The position numbers and the translations under genes were made by a program. A DNA stretch of 64,000 nucleotides from Devosia nanyangense (lineage in GTDB: Bacteria > Pseudomonadota > Alphaproteobacteria > Rhizobiales > Devosiaceae): positions 1-64,000 of the forward strand of contig JACRAF010000023.1 in NCBI GenBank assembly GCA_016213505.1, given 5' to 3'. Below are positions 9,246 through 17,416 of the stretch, piece by piece (within the stretch, counting starts at the first letter, position 1; every line of letters starts with the position of its first letter). Below the pieces are notes generated by a model. That model was not told where the DNA came from. It searched no databases and worked only from the letters and a program-made list of their open reading frames with translations.

Positions 9246-9797
9246 ATGCGTGGTGTGGTCGGGGCGCTGGCGGGTGCGGCGCTGCTGCTGCCGGGGGCGG
9301 CGTCGGCGGCGGGGCTGGTCTCGGACTACACCGACGTCGATATCGATCAATGTACGGTGATCGAGTCCGACGATACCGGCGCGGCCTGGGCCTGTCCTGG
9401 CCTCGGGGGCTATCCGCTGATGATCGCCGAGGGCGATCTGCGGATGTTCGTCTCCTTCGGGCTCAATCCCGGCGGCGAGAAAGCCGCCGAGCAGACACTG
9501 CCGCCGTTCAACCGGCTCGGGGCCAAGCTCGAATGGCTGCACCCGGGCGACGACGCGACGCCGCCGCCGGTGGCGACGATCCTGCGCTGGTATACCGAGC
9601 GCGAGACCGGAGAAGCCGAGGGGCAGGTGCTGGTGGTGACCCAGATACTGCCCGGCGCCACCTGCCACATCGCCTATATCGACGCGCTGGCGGTCAAGAA
9701 CGCCAACGAGGCGGCGCGGCAGATCGCCAACGAGACGGCGGGTCGTTTCGATTGTGCCGAGGAGCCGGAAATCGTGCAGCCGTTCGAGGCGTTCTGA
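9246..9797 (+). CDS. Exported protein of unknown function
   Basis: A 183-residue protein with a short Sec-type signal (hydrophobic residues 4-20, likely cut after Ala-Ser-Ala) and a mature part containing four cysteines, which could form disulfides in the periplasm. No family is recognised. A GAGGGAGA ribosome site fits either the ATG at 9246 or an overlapping out-of-frame ATG at 9242; only 9246 gives a signal peptide and a full-length frame. It lies divergent from ppa and convergent with the TerB-like gene. Confidence 0.7.
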   Translation: MRGVVGALAGAALLLPGAASAAGLVSDYTDVDIDQCTVIESDDTGAAWACPGLGGYPLMIAEGDLRMFVSFGLNPGGEKAAEQTLPPFNRLGAKLEWLHPGDDATPPPVATILRWYTERETGEAEGQVLVVTQILPGATCHIAYIDALAVKNANEAARQIANETAGRFDCAEEPEIVQPFEAF

Positions 9798-9800
9798 GTC

Positions 9801-10232
9801 TCAGGCTTTCGCCATCTGGTTGCGCAGGATCGTGCGCTGGCGGGACGAAACCCCGATCAGTTCGGCGATGCGCCAGACCATGTTGTCCTCGAGCTCGTGG
9901 TTCTTTTTGTCGGCGAACACGACTTGCCACATCATGCGGATGATCTCGATCCTTTCGGCTTCCTCGAGCGCGGTAAGCGAGGAGGTGAAGCGGTAGAAAT
10001 CGACTGCATCGCTGTCGCGCCGCGTGGCGTCGGCGATGAGTTGATCCACTTCCGCTTCCTCGAGCGCGTAGTTATCCATCAGCGCGGCCTTGACCGCTTC
10101 GCGCTCCTCGTCCTTGACCGAGCCGTCGACGGCGGCGAGATGGACGAGCAGGGCCGCCACCGCCAGTTTCGGCTCGTGGCGCTGGTCGGTCGGCTGGGTC
10201 TGCGTGAAGAGGCGGGAAATGGCCTCGAACAT
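9801..10232 (-). CDS. TerB-family (tellurite resistance-like) protein
   Basis: A 143-residue, mostly helical cytoplasmic protein of the TerB/DjlA N-terminal fold. The conserved acidic metal-site motif is seen as VHLAAVDGSVKDEEREAVK, and a second HELEDNMVWRIAELIGVS motif near the end is typical. GGAGA precedes the ATG at 10232; the frame can be extended upstream, but the added residues are unlike the family. TerB-like proteins occur in stress and envelope processes; the function of single-gene versions like this is not known. Its upstream region is shared with the SOS-controlled imuA promoter on the other strand. Confidence 0.75.
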   Translation of the reverse strand: MFEAISRLFTQTQPTDQRHEPKLAVAALLVHLAAVDGSVKDEEREAVKAALMDNYALEEAEVDQLIADATRRDSDAVDFYRFTSSLTALEEAERIEIIRMMWQVVFADKKNHELEDNMVWRIAELIGVSSRQRTILRNQMAKA

Positions 10233-10389
10233 GATCGGTCTCCGGATGCTGGCGCACAGATAATGCGGATGGCCATGAAACCGATAGGTGGAGCGCTCGC
10301 TCTCACGCGCAGTTGAAGCCGGGCGCGGCGTTTGGGTCACATTTTGCCGGCTGCCCCAGACTCGTCTTGACTCTGCTGCCGAGTCTGAT

Positions 10390-10415
10390 GTTCTCTATTT
10401 GTTCTCACAACGAAC
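10390..10415 (+). promoter_or_regulatory. LexA (SOS) box of imuA-imuB-dnaE2
   Basis: GTTC at 10390-10393 and GTTC at 10401-10404 with exactly seven bases between match the alphaproteobacterial LexA site. A further GAAC half-site at 10412-10415, again after seven bases, extends it to three phased half-sites. A TTGACT at 10367-10372 may be the -35 element, which would put LexA over the -10 region. The imuA ATG is 15 bases downstream of the last half-site. Confidence 0.85.
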
Positions 10416-10430
10416 AGGGAGCCCTCCCCG

Positions 10431-11243
10431 ATGCTGGGCACCAAGATTCATACCCTCGAGACGCTGCGGCAGCAGATCGCTGCGCTCGAAACCAATCCGC
10501 TGCTGAAGGATGCCGCGCTGGTTTCCGTGCCGGCCGGCCTGCTCGCGCCGCCGCGCGGCAGTGTGCATGAGGTTTTTGCCGATGGACCGAGGGATGGCGG
10601 GGCGGCTCTCGGGTTTGCCTTTGCGCAGGCCCGCTTCATGCAGGAGCAGAACCGGCAGGCAGTGCTGTTCCTGCAGCTGCGGGCGGATGCCCAGGAGCTG
10701 GGCCTGCCCTATGGCCTGGGGCTCGGCGGGTTCGGGCTCGATGCGGAACGGCTGGTCTATGTCCGTCCCGAAACCATCGCCGAACTGCTCTGGGCGATCG
10801 AAGAGGCGATCGCCTGCCGGGCGGTGGCCGCGGTGGTCGCCGATATCGCCCATCCGCACAAGGCGCTCGATTTCATCGCCAGCCGCCGGCTGAGCCTCAG
10901 GGCAGCTGCGTCCGGCGCTTCGGTGCTCCTGGTCCGCTACGGCCGGGAACGCGAGGCCAGCGCCGCAAAATACCGCTGGCGGGTGTCGCCCGCCCTCAGC
11001 CAGCCCCCGCCTTACGACGCCAATGCGCCGGGGCTGCCGCGGTGGCAGGTGACTCTCGAGAAAGGCAGCCTTGGCGGGCGCCGGAAAGCGGCGCCCGGCG
11101 GCGAAGTTTTCCTGGTGGACTGGACGGAAAATGGGTTCGAGCGCGTTGATGCCGATGGCCGGACAGGGGGTGCTCGCCGCGCCGCGGCGGTATCTGGCGC
11201 TCCATCTGCCGCGCTGGGCGACCGATTGTCTGAAGCGGGCTGA
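10431..11243 (+). CDS. imuA: ImuA, SOS mutagenesis accessory protein
   Basis: A 270-residue RecA/SulA-like protein that is the first gene of the SOS mutasome cassette. It is recognised by the N-terminal region (RGSVHEVFADGPRDGGAA), a central ATPase-like core with loose motifs (VLFLQL, AVVADIAHPHKALDF), and above all by position: imuB and dnaE2 follow directly. ImuA is needed for ImuB/DnaE2-dependent damage-induced mutagenesis in Caulobacter and relatives, where it associates with the polymerase complex. A LexA box sits just upstream, so it should be damage-inducible. The start of imuB lies inside its 3' end. Confidence 0.88.
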   Translation: MLGTKIHTLETLRQQIAALETNPLLKDAALVSVPAGLLAPPRGSVHEVFADGPRDGGAALGFAFAQARFMQEQNRQAVLFLQLRADAQELGLPYGLGLGGFGLDAERLVYVRPETIAELLWAIEEAIACRAVAAVVADIAHPHKALDFIASRRLSLRAAASGASVLLVRYGREREASAAKYRWRVSPALSQPPPYDANAPGLPRWQVTLEKGSLGGRRKAAPGGEVFLVDWTENGFERVDADGRTGGARRAAAVSGAPSAALGDRLSEAG

Positions 11244-12789
11244 TCCGGCGCTGGCGTCCTCCGAGCGCCCGCTGGCGCTGTGGGAGAGGCAGAAGGGTGC
11301 CATGAAGCTCGTCGCGCTCGACCTCAGGGCCAGCGCCGCGGGACTGTTCATCGGCCAGAACGTCTCCGACGCCAGGGGGCTGGTCACCAATCTCGAATTG
11401 CGTGAGATCGATCGGCCCTTCATCGAGCAAGTGTTCGCCGATTTTGCCGACTGGCATTCCAATGCGAGCCCGATCGTCGCCGTGCATAAGGCGCAGGCGT
11501 CGTGGGGCGATCTCATCGTCGATGTCACCGGCGTCAGCCATCTGTTCGGCGGCGAGGAGCGCATGCTCGAGACGATGACCGGCCGCCTCGAAGCCCTCGG
11601 CATCACCGTCAGCGGAGCCATCGGACCTAATATCGGCACCGCCTGGGCGCTGGTGCATCATTCCTACCCGCAGGTCGTGCAGGACAATGTCATGGGGGCG
11701 CTTGCCGGCCTGCCGGTGGCGGCTCTGCGGCTGGAGGAGGCGCAGATCGAAGGCCTCAGGCATCTGGGGCTGAAACGGATCGGCCAACTCTATGGTCGCG
11801 ACCGGCGCGCGTTGCAGGCACGGTTCGGCGCGTCGCTGCTGCTCAGGCTCGATCAGGCGCTGGGCTATGTCGAAGAGCGCCTGACGCCCCGCCTGCCGCT
11901 CGCCGAACATTACGTGGAACGGCTTTTTGCCGAACCGATCGGCCTCATCGACGATGTGCTGATGACCAGCGGCGATCTGGCGCTGCAGCTCTCCAACCGC
12001 CTCGAACGGGAGGGGCTTGGGGCTCAAGCCTTCCATCTTTTTCTCTACCGGGTCGATCACAAGGTGATGACGCTCTCGGTCAAAGCCGCCCGCGCCACCC
12101 GCGACGCCCTGCACATCGGACGGCTTTTCGCCCATCGTGCCGAGCGGCTGCAGGGCGAGTACGATGCCGGCTTCGGCATCGATATGATCCGGCTGGCTGC
12201 GGGTTCGATCACGGCTTTGTCCGAAGCCCAGATCGGCGCGTTTTCGATCGATGACGGCGCGGCCTCACTCGATCAGCTCCATGATCGGATGACGAGCCGG
12301 CTCGGATCGCTCGCCGTCGTCCGCAACAGCTTCGCCAACACCCACATCCCCGAGCGGGCGGTGACGCTGGAGCCGGTGGTCAATCCGCAGCCAAAAGAGC
12401 CGCTGCCACTTCTTCCGATTGCGGCGCCACGTCCCTTGCGTCTCCTGCCACAGCCCGAGCCGATCAGCGTATCGCTGGCTGAGGTCCCCGACGGGCCACC
12501 GCCAAACATGGTCTGGCGGCGGGTGACCTATCGGTTCGTCAAAAGTTCTGGTCCGGAACGGATAGGCGCCGAATGGTGGCTCTCTCGCAGCAAGCTGAAG
12601 ATGAAGGGCGAGGAGACGAAAGAGGGAGCGCACTCCGACACACCAGAACGACATTACAGAGAAGGTGAGGCGGCACGCGACTATTTCCTCGCCGAGGATG
12701 ATGGCGGCCGCCGGTTCTGGATTTTCCGCCAGGGTCTGTTCGGCGCCGCCGAGGCGCCGGAATGGTTTCTACACGGGTTCTTCTCATGA
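11131..12789 (+). CDS. imuB: ImuB, catalytically degenerate Y-family polymerase
   Basis: Y-family polymerase relative of 552 residues that bridges ImuA, the beta clamp and DnaE2. The N-terminus RRYLALHLPRWATD replaces the usual metal-binding FDxFYAxVE stretch of active Y-family polymerases, so the catalytic acids appear lost, as is typical of ImuB. Later, WGDLIVDVTGVSHLFGG matches the palm region and IGQLYGRDRRALQARFG a helix-hairpin-helix. The C-terminal quarter, ending WFLHGFFS, is the ImuB-specific tail. Start choice is uncertain among ATGs at 11131, 11149 and 11155; all overlap imuA by about 90-110 bases. Its stop overlaps the dnaE2 start as ATGA. Confidence 0.87.
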   Translation: MGSSALMPMAGQGVLAAPRRYLALHLPRWATDCLKRADPALASSERPLALWERQKGAMKLVALDLRASAAGLFIGQNVSDARGLVTNLELREIDRPFIEQVFADFADWHSNASPIVAVHKAQASWGDLIVDVTGVSHLFGGEERMLETMTGRLEALGITVSGAIGPNIGTAWALVHHSYPQVVQDNVMGALAGLPVAALRLEEAQIEGLRHLGLKRIGQLYGRDRRALQARFGASLLLRLDQALGYVEERLTPRLPLAEHYVERLFAEPIGLIDDVLMTSGDLALQLSNRLEREGLGAQAFHLFLYRVDHKVMTLSVKAARATRDALHIGRLFAHRAERLQGEYDAGFGIDMIRLAAGSITALSEAQIGAFSIDDGAASLDQLHDRMTSRLGSLAVVRNSFANTHIPERAVTLEPVVNPQPKEPLPLLPIAAPRPLRLLPQPEPISVSLAEVPDGPPPNMVWRRVTYRFVKSSGPERIGAEWWLSRSKLKMKGEETKEGAHSDTPERHYREGEAARDYFLAEDDGGRRFWIFRQGLFGAAEAPEWFLHGFFS

Positions 12790-15700
12790 CCACGATCGTC
12801 GATTTTCCTTCGCCCGAGAGACGCAAGCCGCCTGGAGGCGCGGCGCCGGCCTATATCGAACTCGTCGGCACCTCCAATTTCTCCTTCCTGCGTGGCGGCT
12901 CCCACCCCGAGGAACTCGTGGTGGCAGCAGCGACGCTCGGCCTCAGGGGGTTTGGTTTGTGCGATCGCAATTCGTTCGCCGGCGTGGTGCGCGCCTATGT
13001 GGCACTGCGCGACACGGATAAGCTGAAATCCGAGGGCTTCCGCTATCTCGTCGGTACGCGGCTCTGCTTTGCCGACGGCACGCCCGACATCATTGCCTAT
13101 CCCACCGATCGCGACGCCTATGGCCGGCTCTGCAAGTTGCTCAGCACCGGCAATCTGGCGGGAGAAAAAGGCGCGGCCAAGCTCACCTTCGCCGATCTGC
13201 TCCCCTTCATCGAAGGTCAGTTGTTCATCGTTGTTGCCGACGAGACGGATTGGGCGGAAAGCGAGACGGTTCTTGCCGAGCTGGCGGGGCTTGCTCCCGG
13301 CAATGTCTGGCTCGCCGCTGCCTGTCGCTTCGGCGGCAATGATCGGGCGCGGCTCAATCGGCTCGCCGATCTTGCGGCGCGCATCGGTGTGCCGATGCTC
13401 GCGAGCAACGACGTGCTCTATCACGAACCTGGCCGGCGGGTGCTGCAGGATGCCGTCACCTGTATCCGCGAGCACATCACCATCTTCGAGGCAGGGCGCC
13501 GGCTCGAGGCCAATGCTGAGCGGCACATCAAGACCCCCGGCGAGATGCGGCGCCTGTTCCGCGAGCATCCGGAGGCGATCGCCGAGACGGAACGGTTTGC
13601 CGCTCGGATAAAATTTACGCTCGATCAGCTCAAGTACAATTACCCGACCGAGGCTCTGACCAATGGCGAGAGCCCGCAGGAAACACTCGAGCGGTTGACC
13701 TGGGCCGGGGCCGAGCGGCGCTTTCCCGACGGCGTCCCGGACGCGGTGAAAAAAAGCCTTTGGTCGGAACTCTGCCTCATCGCCTACAAAGGATACGCGC
13801 CATATTTCCTGACTGTCCACGACATCATCCAGCACGCGCGCTACGAACTCAAAATCCTCTGCCAGGGGCGCGGTTCGGCTGCCAATTCGACGGTCTGTTT
13901 CTGTCTCGAAATCACCGAGGTCGACCCCACCAAGGTCTCGCTGGTCTTCGGCCGGTTCCTGTCGACAGAACGCGACGAGCCGCCCGATATCGATGTCGAT
14001 TTCGAGCACGAGCGGCGCGAGGAGGTGATGCAGTATGTCTACAGGAGATATGGCGGCAACCATACCGGGCTGACCGCCAACGTCATCTGCTATCGCTCGC
14101 GGGCAGCGCTGCGCGAAGTGGGCAAGGTGTTCGGTCTTTCCGACGACACGATCGATGCCATCAACCATCTGCATTGGGGCTGGGACAGCAGCGCGACCAA
14201 TGAGGACATGCGCGGCATCGGGCTCGATCCCACTGAGTCGACGCTCAACATGGTAATCGAATGCGCGCGGGCGCTGCACGGTTTTCCGCGCCATTTGAGC
14301 CAGCATGTCGGCGGCTTCGTCATCACCCGCGACGAGCTCGACCACCTGGTGCCGATCAGCAAGACGGCGATGGAGAGCCGCACCATCATCGAGTGGAACA
14401 AGGACGATATCGACGCGCTGGGCATCCTCAAGGTCGATGTGCTGGCGCTCGGCATGCTCTCCTGCCTGCGCCGCGCCTTCGATCTGCTCCACGTCCACTA
14501 TGGGCGCGATGTGAAGATGGCCGAGCTTCTGGCCGAAGGGCATGACAAACCCGAAATGGCGGCGCCGGTCTATCGGATGACGCATCGCGCCGACACGATC
14601 GGGGTTTTTCAGATCGAGAGCCGGGCGCAGATGTCGATGCTGCCCAGGCTCAAGCCCAGGGAATTCTACGATCTCGTCATCGAGGTGGCGATCGTGCGGC
14701 CGGGACCGATCCAGGGCGGCATGGTGCATCCCTACCTCAAGCGTCGGCTCGGACAGGAGAGGGTCAAATATCCATCGAAGGAACTCGAGGCCGTGCTTGC
14801 GCGAACGCTGGGCGTCCCGCTGTTCCAGGAGCAGGCGATGCAGATCGCGGTTGTTGGGGCAGGCTTCTCGCCCGGCGAGGCCGACCGGCTGCGGCGCTCG
14901 ATGGCAACGTTCAAACGGACCGGCGGGGTCGGCGTGTTCAAGGAAAAGTTCATCGGCGGTATGCTGGCCAAGGGATACCCCGCCGATTTCGCGGAATCCT
15001 GTTTCAAACAGATCGAGGGGTTCGGGTCCTATGGCTTTCCCGAGAGCCACGCGGCGTCCTTCGCTCTGCTCGTCTATGTCTCGTGCTGGCTCAAATGCTA
15101 TTATCCCGACGTGTTTGCCGCGGCCCTGCTCAACAGCCAGCCGATGGGGTTTTATGCGCCGGCGCAGATCATTCGCGATGTCATCGAGCATGGTGTCGAG
15201 GTCAGGCCCGCCGACATCAACAGATCGGACCTGTGGACCGTTCTCGAGGACGGAGAAAAGGCTGGCCCCCGCGCATGGGACAGGCACGCAGAAATGCGCG
15301 AGGTGATCCGGTCGACCAAGGCGATCCGCCTCGGCTTTGCCGAGATCAAGGGTTTCAAGCAAGAGCACGCAACCATCCTGATGGCGCGGCGGGGCTCGGG
15401 CTATGGTTCGGTGCGGGATCTCTGGCTCAGAACCGGACTGCCGGTATCGGCGCTCGAGCTTCTCGCCGAAGCCGATACGTTTCAGTCGATCGGGCTCAAT
15501 CGCCGCAAGGCGCTGTGGGCGGTACGCGGCCTTGCCGGCACCGACGGCGCCGAAACGCTGCCGCTGTTCAAAACGTCGGGCCTGCCGGCGCCACGCAACG
15601 AAGCCGACCCGGGCCTGCCGCTGATGGCCCGCAGCGAAGATGTCGTCCACGATTATAGAACGATGTCCTTTTCGCTCAAGGCGCACCCAGTGAGCTTCCT

Positions 15701-16175
15701 GCGCCATGGTCTCGACAAGCGCGGCACGATCGCCGCCGCCGATCTCGGGGGCAGGCGAAACGGCGAGAGGGTGGAGGTTGCCGGGCTGGTGCTGGTGCGG
15801 CAGCGGCCGGGCACGGCGAGCGGGGTGGTGTTCGCGACCCTCGAGGATGAAACCGGCATCGCCAATATCGTCATCTGGTCGGCGGCGTTCGAGAAGTACC
15901 GCCGAACTATTCTCGGCTCGCGGCTGCTGGCGGTGCGCGGGCGGCTGCAGATCGAGGGGCTGGTGATCCATGTGGTGGCCGAGGAGTTTACCGACATGAC
16001 CGGTGACCTTGTCGCGCTCGCCAACGGCCATTCCATCGGCGATGCGGCACTGGCTCGCGGCGACGAGGGGAAATCGGACCCGACGCCCAGCCATGAATTG
16101 CCCCGCCTGCGCCGCGAAGAGGCGGCCGAGCGGCAGGCCCGCGCCGCCATGCCGAAAGGCCGGAACTTCAAATAG
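12786..16175 (+). CDS. dnaE2: Error-prone DNA polymerase DnaE2
   Basis: C-family polymerase alpha subunit of 1129 residues that performs translesion synthesis with ImuA and ImuB. It has an N-terminal PHP domain (beginning near IELVGTSNFSFLRGG), the palm with catalytic aspartates in D401-I-D-V-D405, RGSAANS upstream of it, a helix-hairpin-helix region around LGFAEIKGFKQEHA, and an OB fold (ATLEDETGIANIVIW) near residues 1015-1035. The length and the missing far C-terminal tau-binding region fit DnaE2 rather than the replicative DnaE1. Start at 12786 is inside the imuB stop. The antisense frame over almost the full gene is a codon-bias shadow. Confidence 0.95.
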   Translation: MTTIVDFPSPERRKPPGGAAPAYIELVGTSNFSFLRGGSHPEELVVAAATLGLRGFGLCDRNSFAGVVRAYVALRDTDKLKSEGFRYLVGTRLCFADGTPDIIAYPTDRDAYGRLCKLLSTGNLAGEKGAAKLTFADLLPFIEGQLFIVVADETDWAESETVLAELAGLAPGNVWLAAACRFGGNDRARLNRLADLAARIGVPMLASNDVLYHEPGRRVLQDAVTCIREHITIFEAGRRLEANAERHIKTPGEMRRLFREHPEAIAETERFAARIKFTLDQLKYNYPTEALTNGESPQETLERLTWAGAERRFPDGVPDAVKKSLWSELCLIAYKGYAPYFLTVHDIIQHARYELKILCQGRGSAANSTVCFCLEITEVDPTKVSLVFGRFLSTERDEPPDIDVDFEHERREEVMQYVYRRYGGNHTGLTANVICYRSRAALREVGKVFGLSDDTIDAINHLHWGWDSSATNEDMRGIGLDPTESTLNMVIECARALHGFPRHLSQHVGGFVITRDELDHLVPISKTAMESRTIIEWNKDDIDALGILKVDVLALGMLSCLRRAFDLLHVHYGRDVKMAELLAEGHDKPEMAAPVYRMTHRADTIGVFQIESRAQMSMLPRLKPREFYDLVIEVAIVRPGPIQGGMVHPYLKRRLGQERVKYPSKELEAVLARTLGVPLFQEQAMQIAVVGAGFSPGEADRLRRSMATFKRTGGVGVFKEKFIGGMLAKGYPADFAESCFKQIEGFGSYGFPESHAASFALLVYVSCWLKCYYPDVFAAALLNSQPMGFYAPAQIIRDVIEHGVEVRPADINRSDLWTVLEDGEKAGPRAWDRHAEMREVIRSTKAIRLGFAEIKGFKQEHATILMARRGSGYGSVRDLWLRTGLPVSALELLAEADTFQSIGLNRRKALWAVRGLAGTDGAETLPLFKTSGLPAPRNEADPGLPLMARSEDVVHDYRTMSFSLKAHPVSFLRHGLDKRGTIAAADLGGRRNGERVEVAGLVLVRQRPGTASGVVFATLEDETGIANIVIWSAAFEKYRRTILGSRLLAVRGRLQIEGLVIHVVAEEFTDMTGDLVALANGHSIGDAALARGDEGKSDPTPSHELPRLRREEAAERQARAAMPKGRNFK

Positions 16176-16176
16176 T

Positions 16177-16467
16177 TCAGTCCAGCAGCTTGTCGATCCC
16201 GGCGGCGAGCGCGACGTCCTTTGCCGTCAGGCCGCCGGCATCGTGGGTCGTCAGCGTCACCGAGACGGTGTTGTAGGCATTCGACCATTCGGGATGATGG
16301 TTCGCCGCTTCCGCCAACAAAGCCACCCGGGTCATGAAGGCAAACGCTTCGGAAAAATCCTTGAACTTGAAGTCGTGCGAAATCGCGTCGGCCTTCTCAT
16401 CATAGATCCAGCCATTGAGCCGGCGGAGCGCCGTTTCGCGCTCCCTGGCCGTGAGCTTGTTCGCCAT
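16177..16467 (-). CDS. phhB: Pterin-4a-carbinolamine dehydratase
   Basis: Small cytoplasmic enzyme (96 residues, normal length) that dehydrates 4a-hydroxytetrahydrobiopterin to recycle the pterin cofactor, usually of phenylalanine hydroxylase. The catalytic motif NHHPEW is intact with His57, His58, Pro59, Glu60 and Trp61, and a later histidine (TTHDAGG) completes the site. AAAGGAG sits seven bases before the ATG. It ends two bases from dnaE2, tail to tail. No aromatic hydroxylase gene is in the window, so partner and role (pterin recycling or another pterin step) are open. Confidence 0.92.
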   Translation of the reverse strand: MANKLTARERETALRRLNGWIYDEKADAISHDFKFKDFSEAFAFMTRVALLAEAANHHPEWSNAYNTVSVTLTTHDAGGLTAKDVALAAGIDKLLD

Positions 16468-16551
16468 TGCGGCTCCTTTGGGACAGCCGGGGCTGCCGGC
16501 GAGAGGGAAATGCGGCAGACCCCAGCATGTTCCACCCTCCCGGCGGCTCGC

Positions 16552-16872
16552 TCAGGCGGCGAGACCCTCGGCGTCGCCCGGAACGAGCCTGGTCAGTACG
16601 CCGCGCTCGGTTCCCTCCGCGTCGCGATAAACGATGCGACCGGGTTCGGCGTCGATCTGCCAGGTGGCGCTCGGCCCGCCGGTCCAGTCCACGTGATAGC
16701 CGGTGGGAGTCAGCCGCCAGCTGCCGCGCCACTGCACCCCGCTTGGCAGCCGCATGTGTGCCTCGGTCGGCGTGGTGTAGTAGATCGCCGCCTCTTTGTC
16801 GGGCTCGGTGGTCAGGTAGTGGGTGCTGCCAGTCAGCAGCAGGTTCAGCGCATTGTGGTCGGTGATGATCAT
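16552..16872 (-). CDS. Unknown 106-residue protein divergent from a MarR regulator
   Basis: I do not recognise the family. The product is soluble, has no signal or membrane helix, is rich in Trp, Tyr and Thr, and looks beta-stranded (alternating pattern around THYLTTEPDKEAAIYYTT and GYHVDWTGGPSATW), like a small barrel or a lipocalin/START-like fragment. AAGGA precedes the ATG at 16872. Its promoter region holds the first of two identical palindromes that also flank the marR start, so it is the most likely target of that regulator. Confidence 0.65.
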   Translation of the reverse strand: MIITDHNALNLLLTGSTHYLTTEPDKEAAIYYTTPTEAHMRLPSGVQWRGSWRLTPTGYHVDWTGGPSATWQIDAEPGRIVYRDAEGTERGVLTRLVPGDAEGLAA

Positions 16873-16921
16873 CTCTTGGGTCCTTCAAGACGGATATGGT
16901 TCGATCGTCCCTAACGTGATA

Positions 16922-16975
16922 GTCAAGACACTTGACCGCATAGACGGCGCCTTGGAGCTAGTCAAGATGCTTGAC
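16922..16975. promoter_or_regulatory. Paired palindromic operators of the MarR-type regulator
   Basis: GTCAAG-ACA-CTTGAC at 16922-16936 and GTCAAG-ATG-CTTGAC at 16961-16975 are both perfect 6-3-6 palindromes, both preceded by TA, with centres 39 bp apart. The ATG in the centre of the second is the chosen marR start codon. The first lies in the gap to the divergent gene at 16552-16872. Two identical sites this close, in a gap next to a MarR gene, are strong candidates for autoregulatory operators. Confidence 0.7.
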
Positions 16976-17407
16976 GACAATGGTCTGAAACTTCTCGATC
17001 ACATCGGCGTCGCGCTGCACCGGGCGGCGGCGAACTGGCGCGCCACGTTCCGGGCCGAAATGGCTGTACGCGGCTATCCCTGGCATCTGGCGGCGAGCGG
17101 TGAAGTGCTGGCGCATCTGGGTCCCTCCGGCATCGCCCAGACCGAGCTCACGGCGCGCATGGGCCTGAGCAAGCAGGCGGTGCAGCAGCTGCTCGATCAG
17201 CTGGAAACGGATGGCGTCGTGCGGCGCGAGTCCGACCCCGCCGACAAGCGGGCGAAGCGGGTCATGCTGACCGAACTGGGGCTTGCCGATTTTGCCGAGC
17301 GCAACCGGGTCAAGCAGCAGATCGAGGAGCGCTATCGCGACAAGCTCGGCAAGAAGCTCTTCGGCAAGCTCGAAAAGGCGCTGCGAAAGCTCGCCGAGAC
17401 CGACTGA
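16967..17407 (+). CDS. MarR-family transcriptional regulator
   Basis: A 146-residue winged-helix repressor. The DNA-binding part is visible as TELTARMGLSKQAVQQLLDQLETDGVVRRESDPADKRAKRVMLT (helix-turn-helix then wing; residues about 58-100), flanked by dimerisation helices with a Lys-rich C-terminus. GGAG lies nine bases before the ATG at 16967. An in-frame GTG at 16916 would add 17 residues, but those codons coincide with the upstream palindrome, which argues against it. The protein probably represses itself and the divergent gene; the inducer is unknown. Confidence 0.85.
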   Translation: MLDDNGLKLLDHIGVALHRAAANWRATFRAEMAVRGYPWHLAASGEVLAHLGPSGIAQTELTARMGLSKQAVQQLLDQLETDGVVRRESDPADKRAKRVMLTELGLADFAERNRVKQQIEERYRDKLGKKLFGKLEKALRKLAETD

Positions 17408-17416
17408 CCCGCGGTC

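Noticed and set aside
10395..12135. Long minus-strand frames across imuA and imuB
   Set aside because: Shadows of the plus-strand mutasome genes, without starts or family features.
12681..16094. An 1137-codon open frame antisense to dnaE2
   Set aside because: It mirrors the sense gene almost exactly, is full of His, Arg and Gln, has no ribosome site or family, and arises from GC-rich codon bias.
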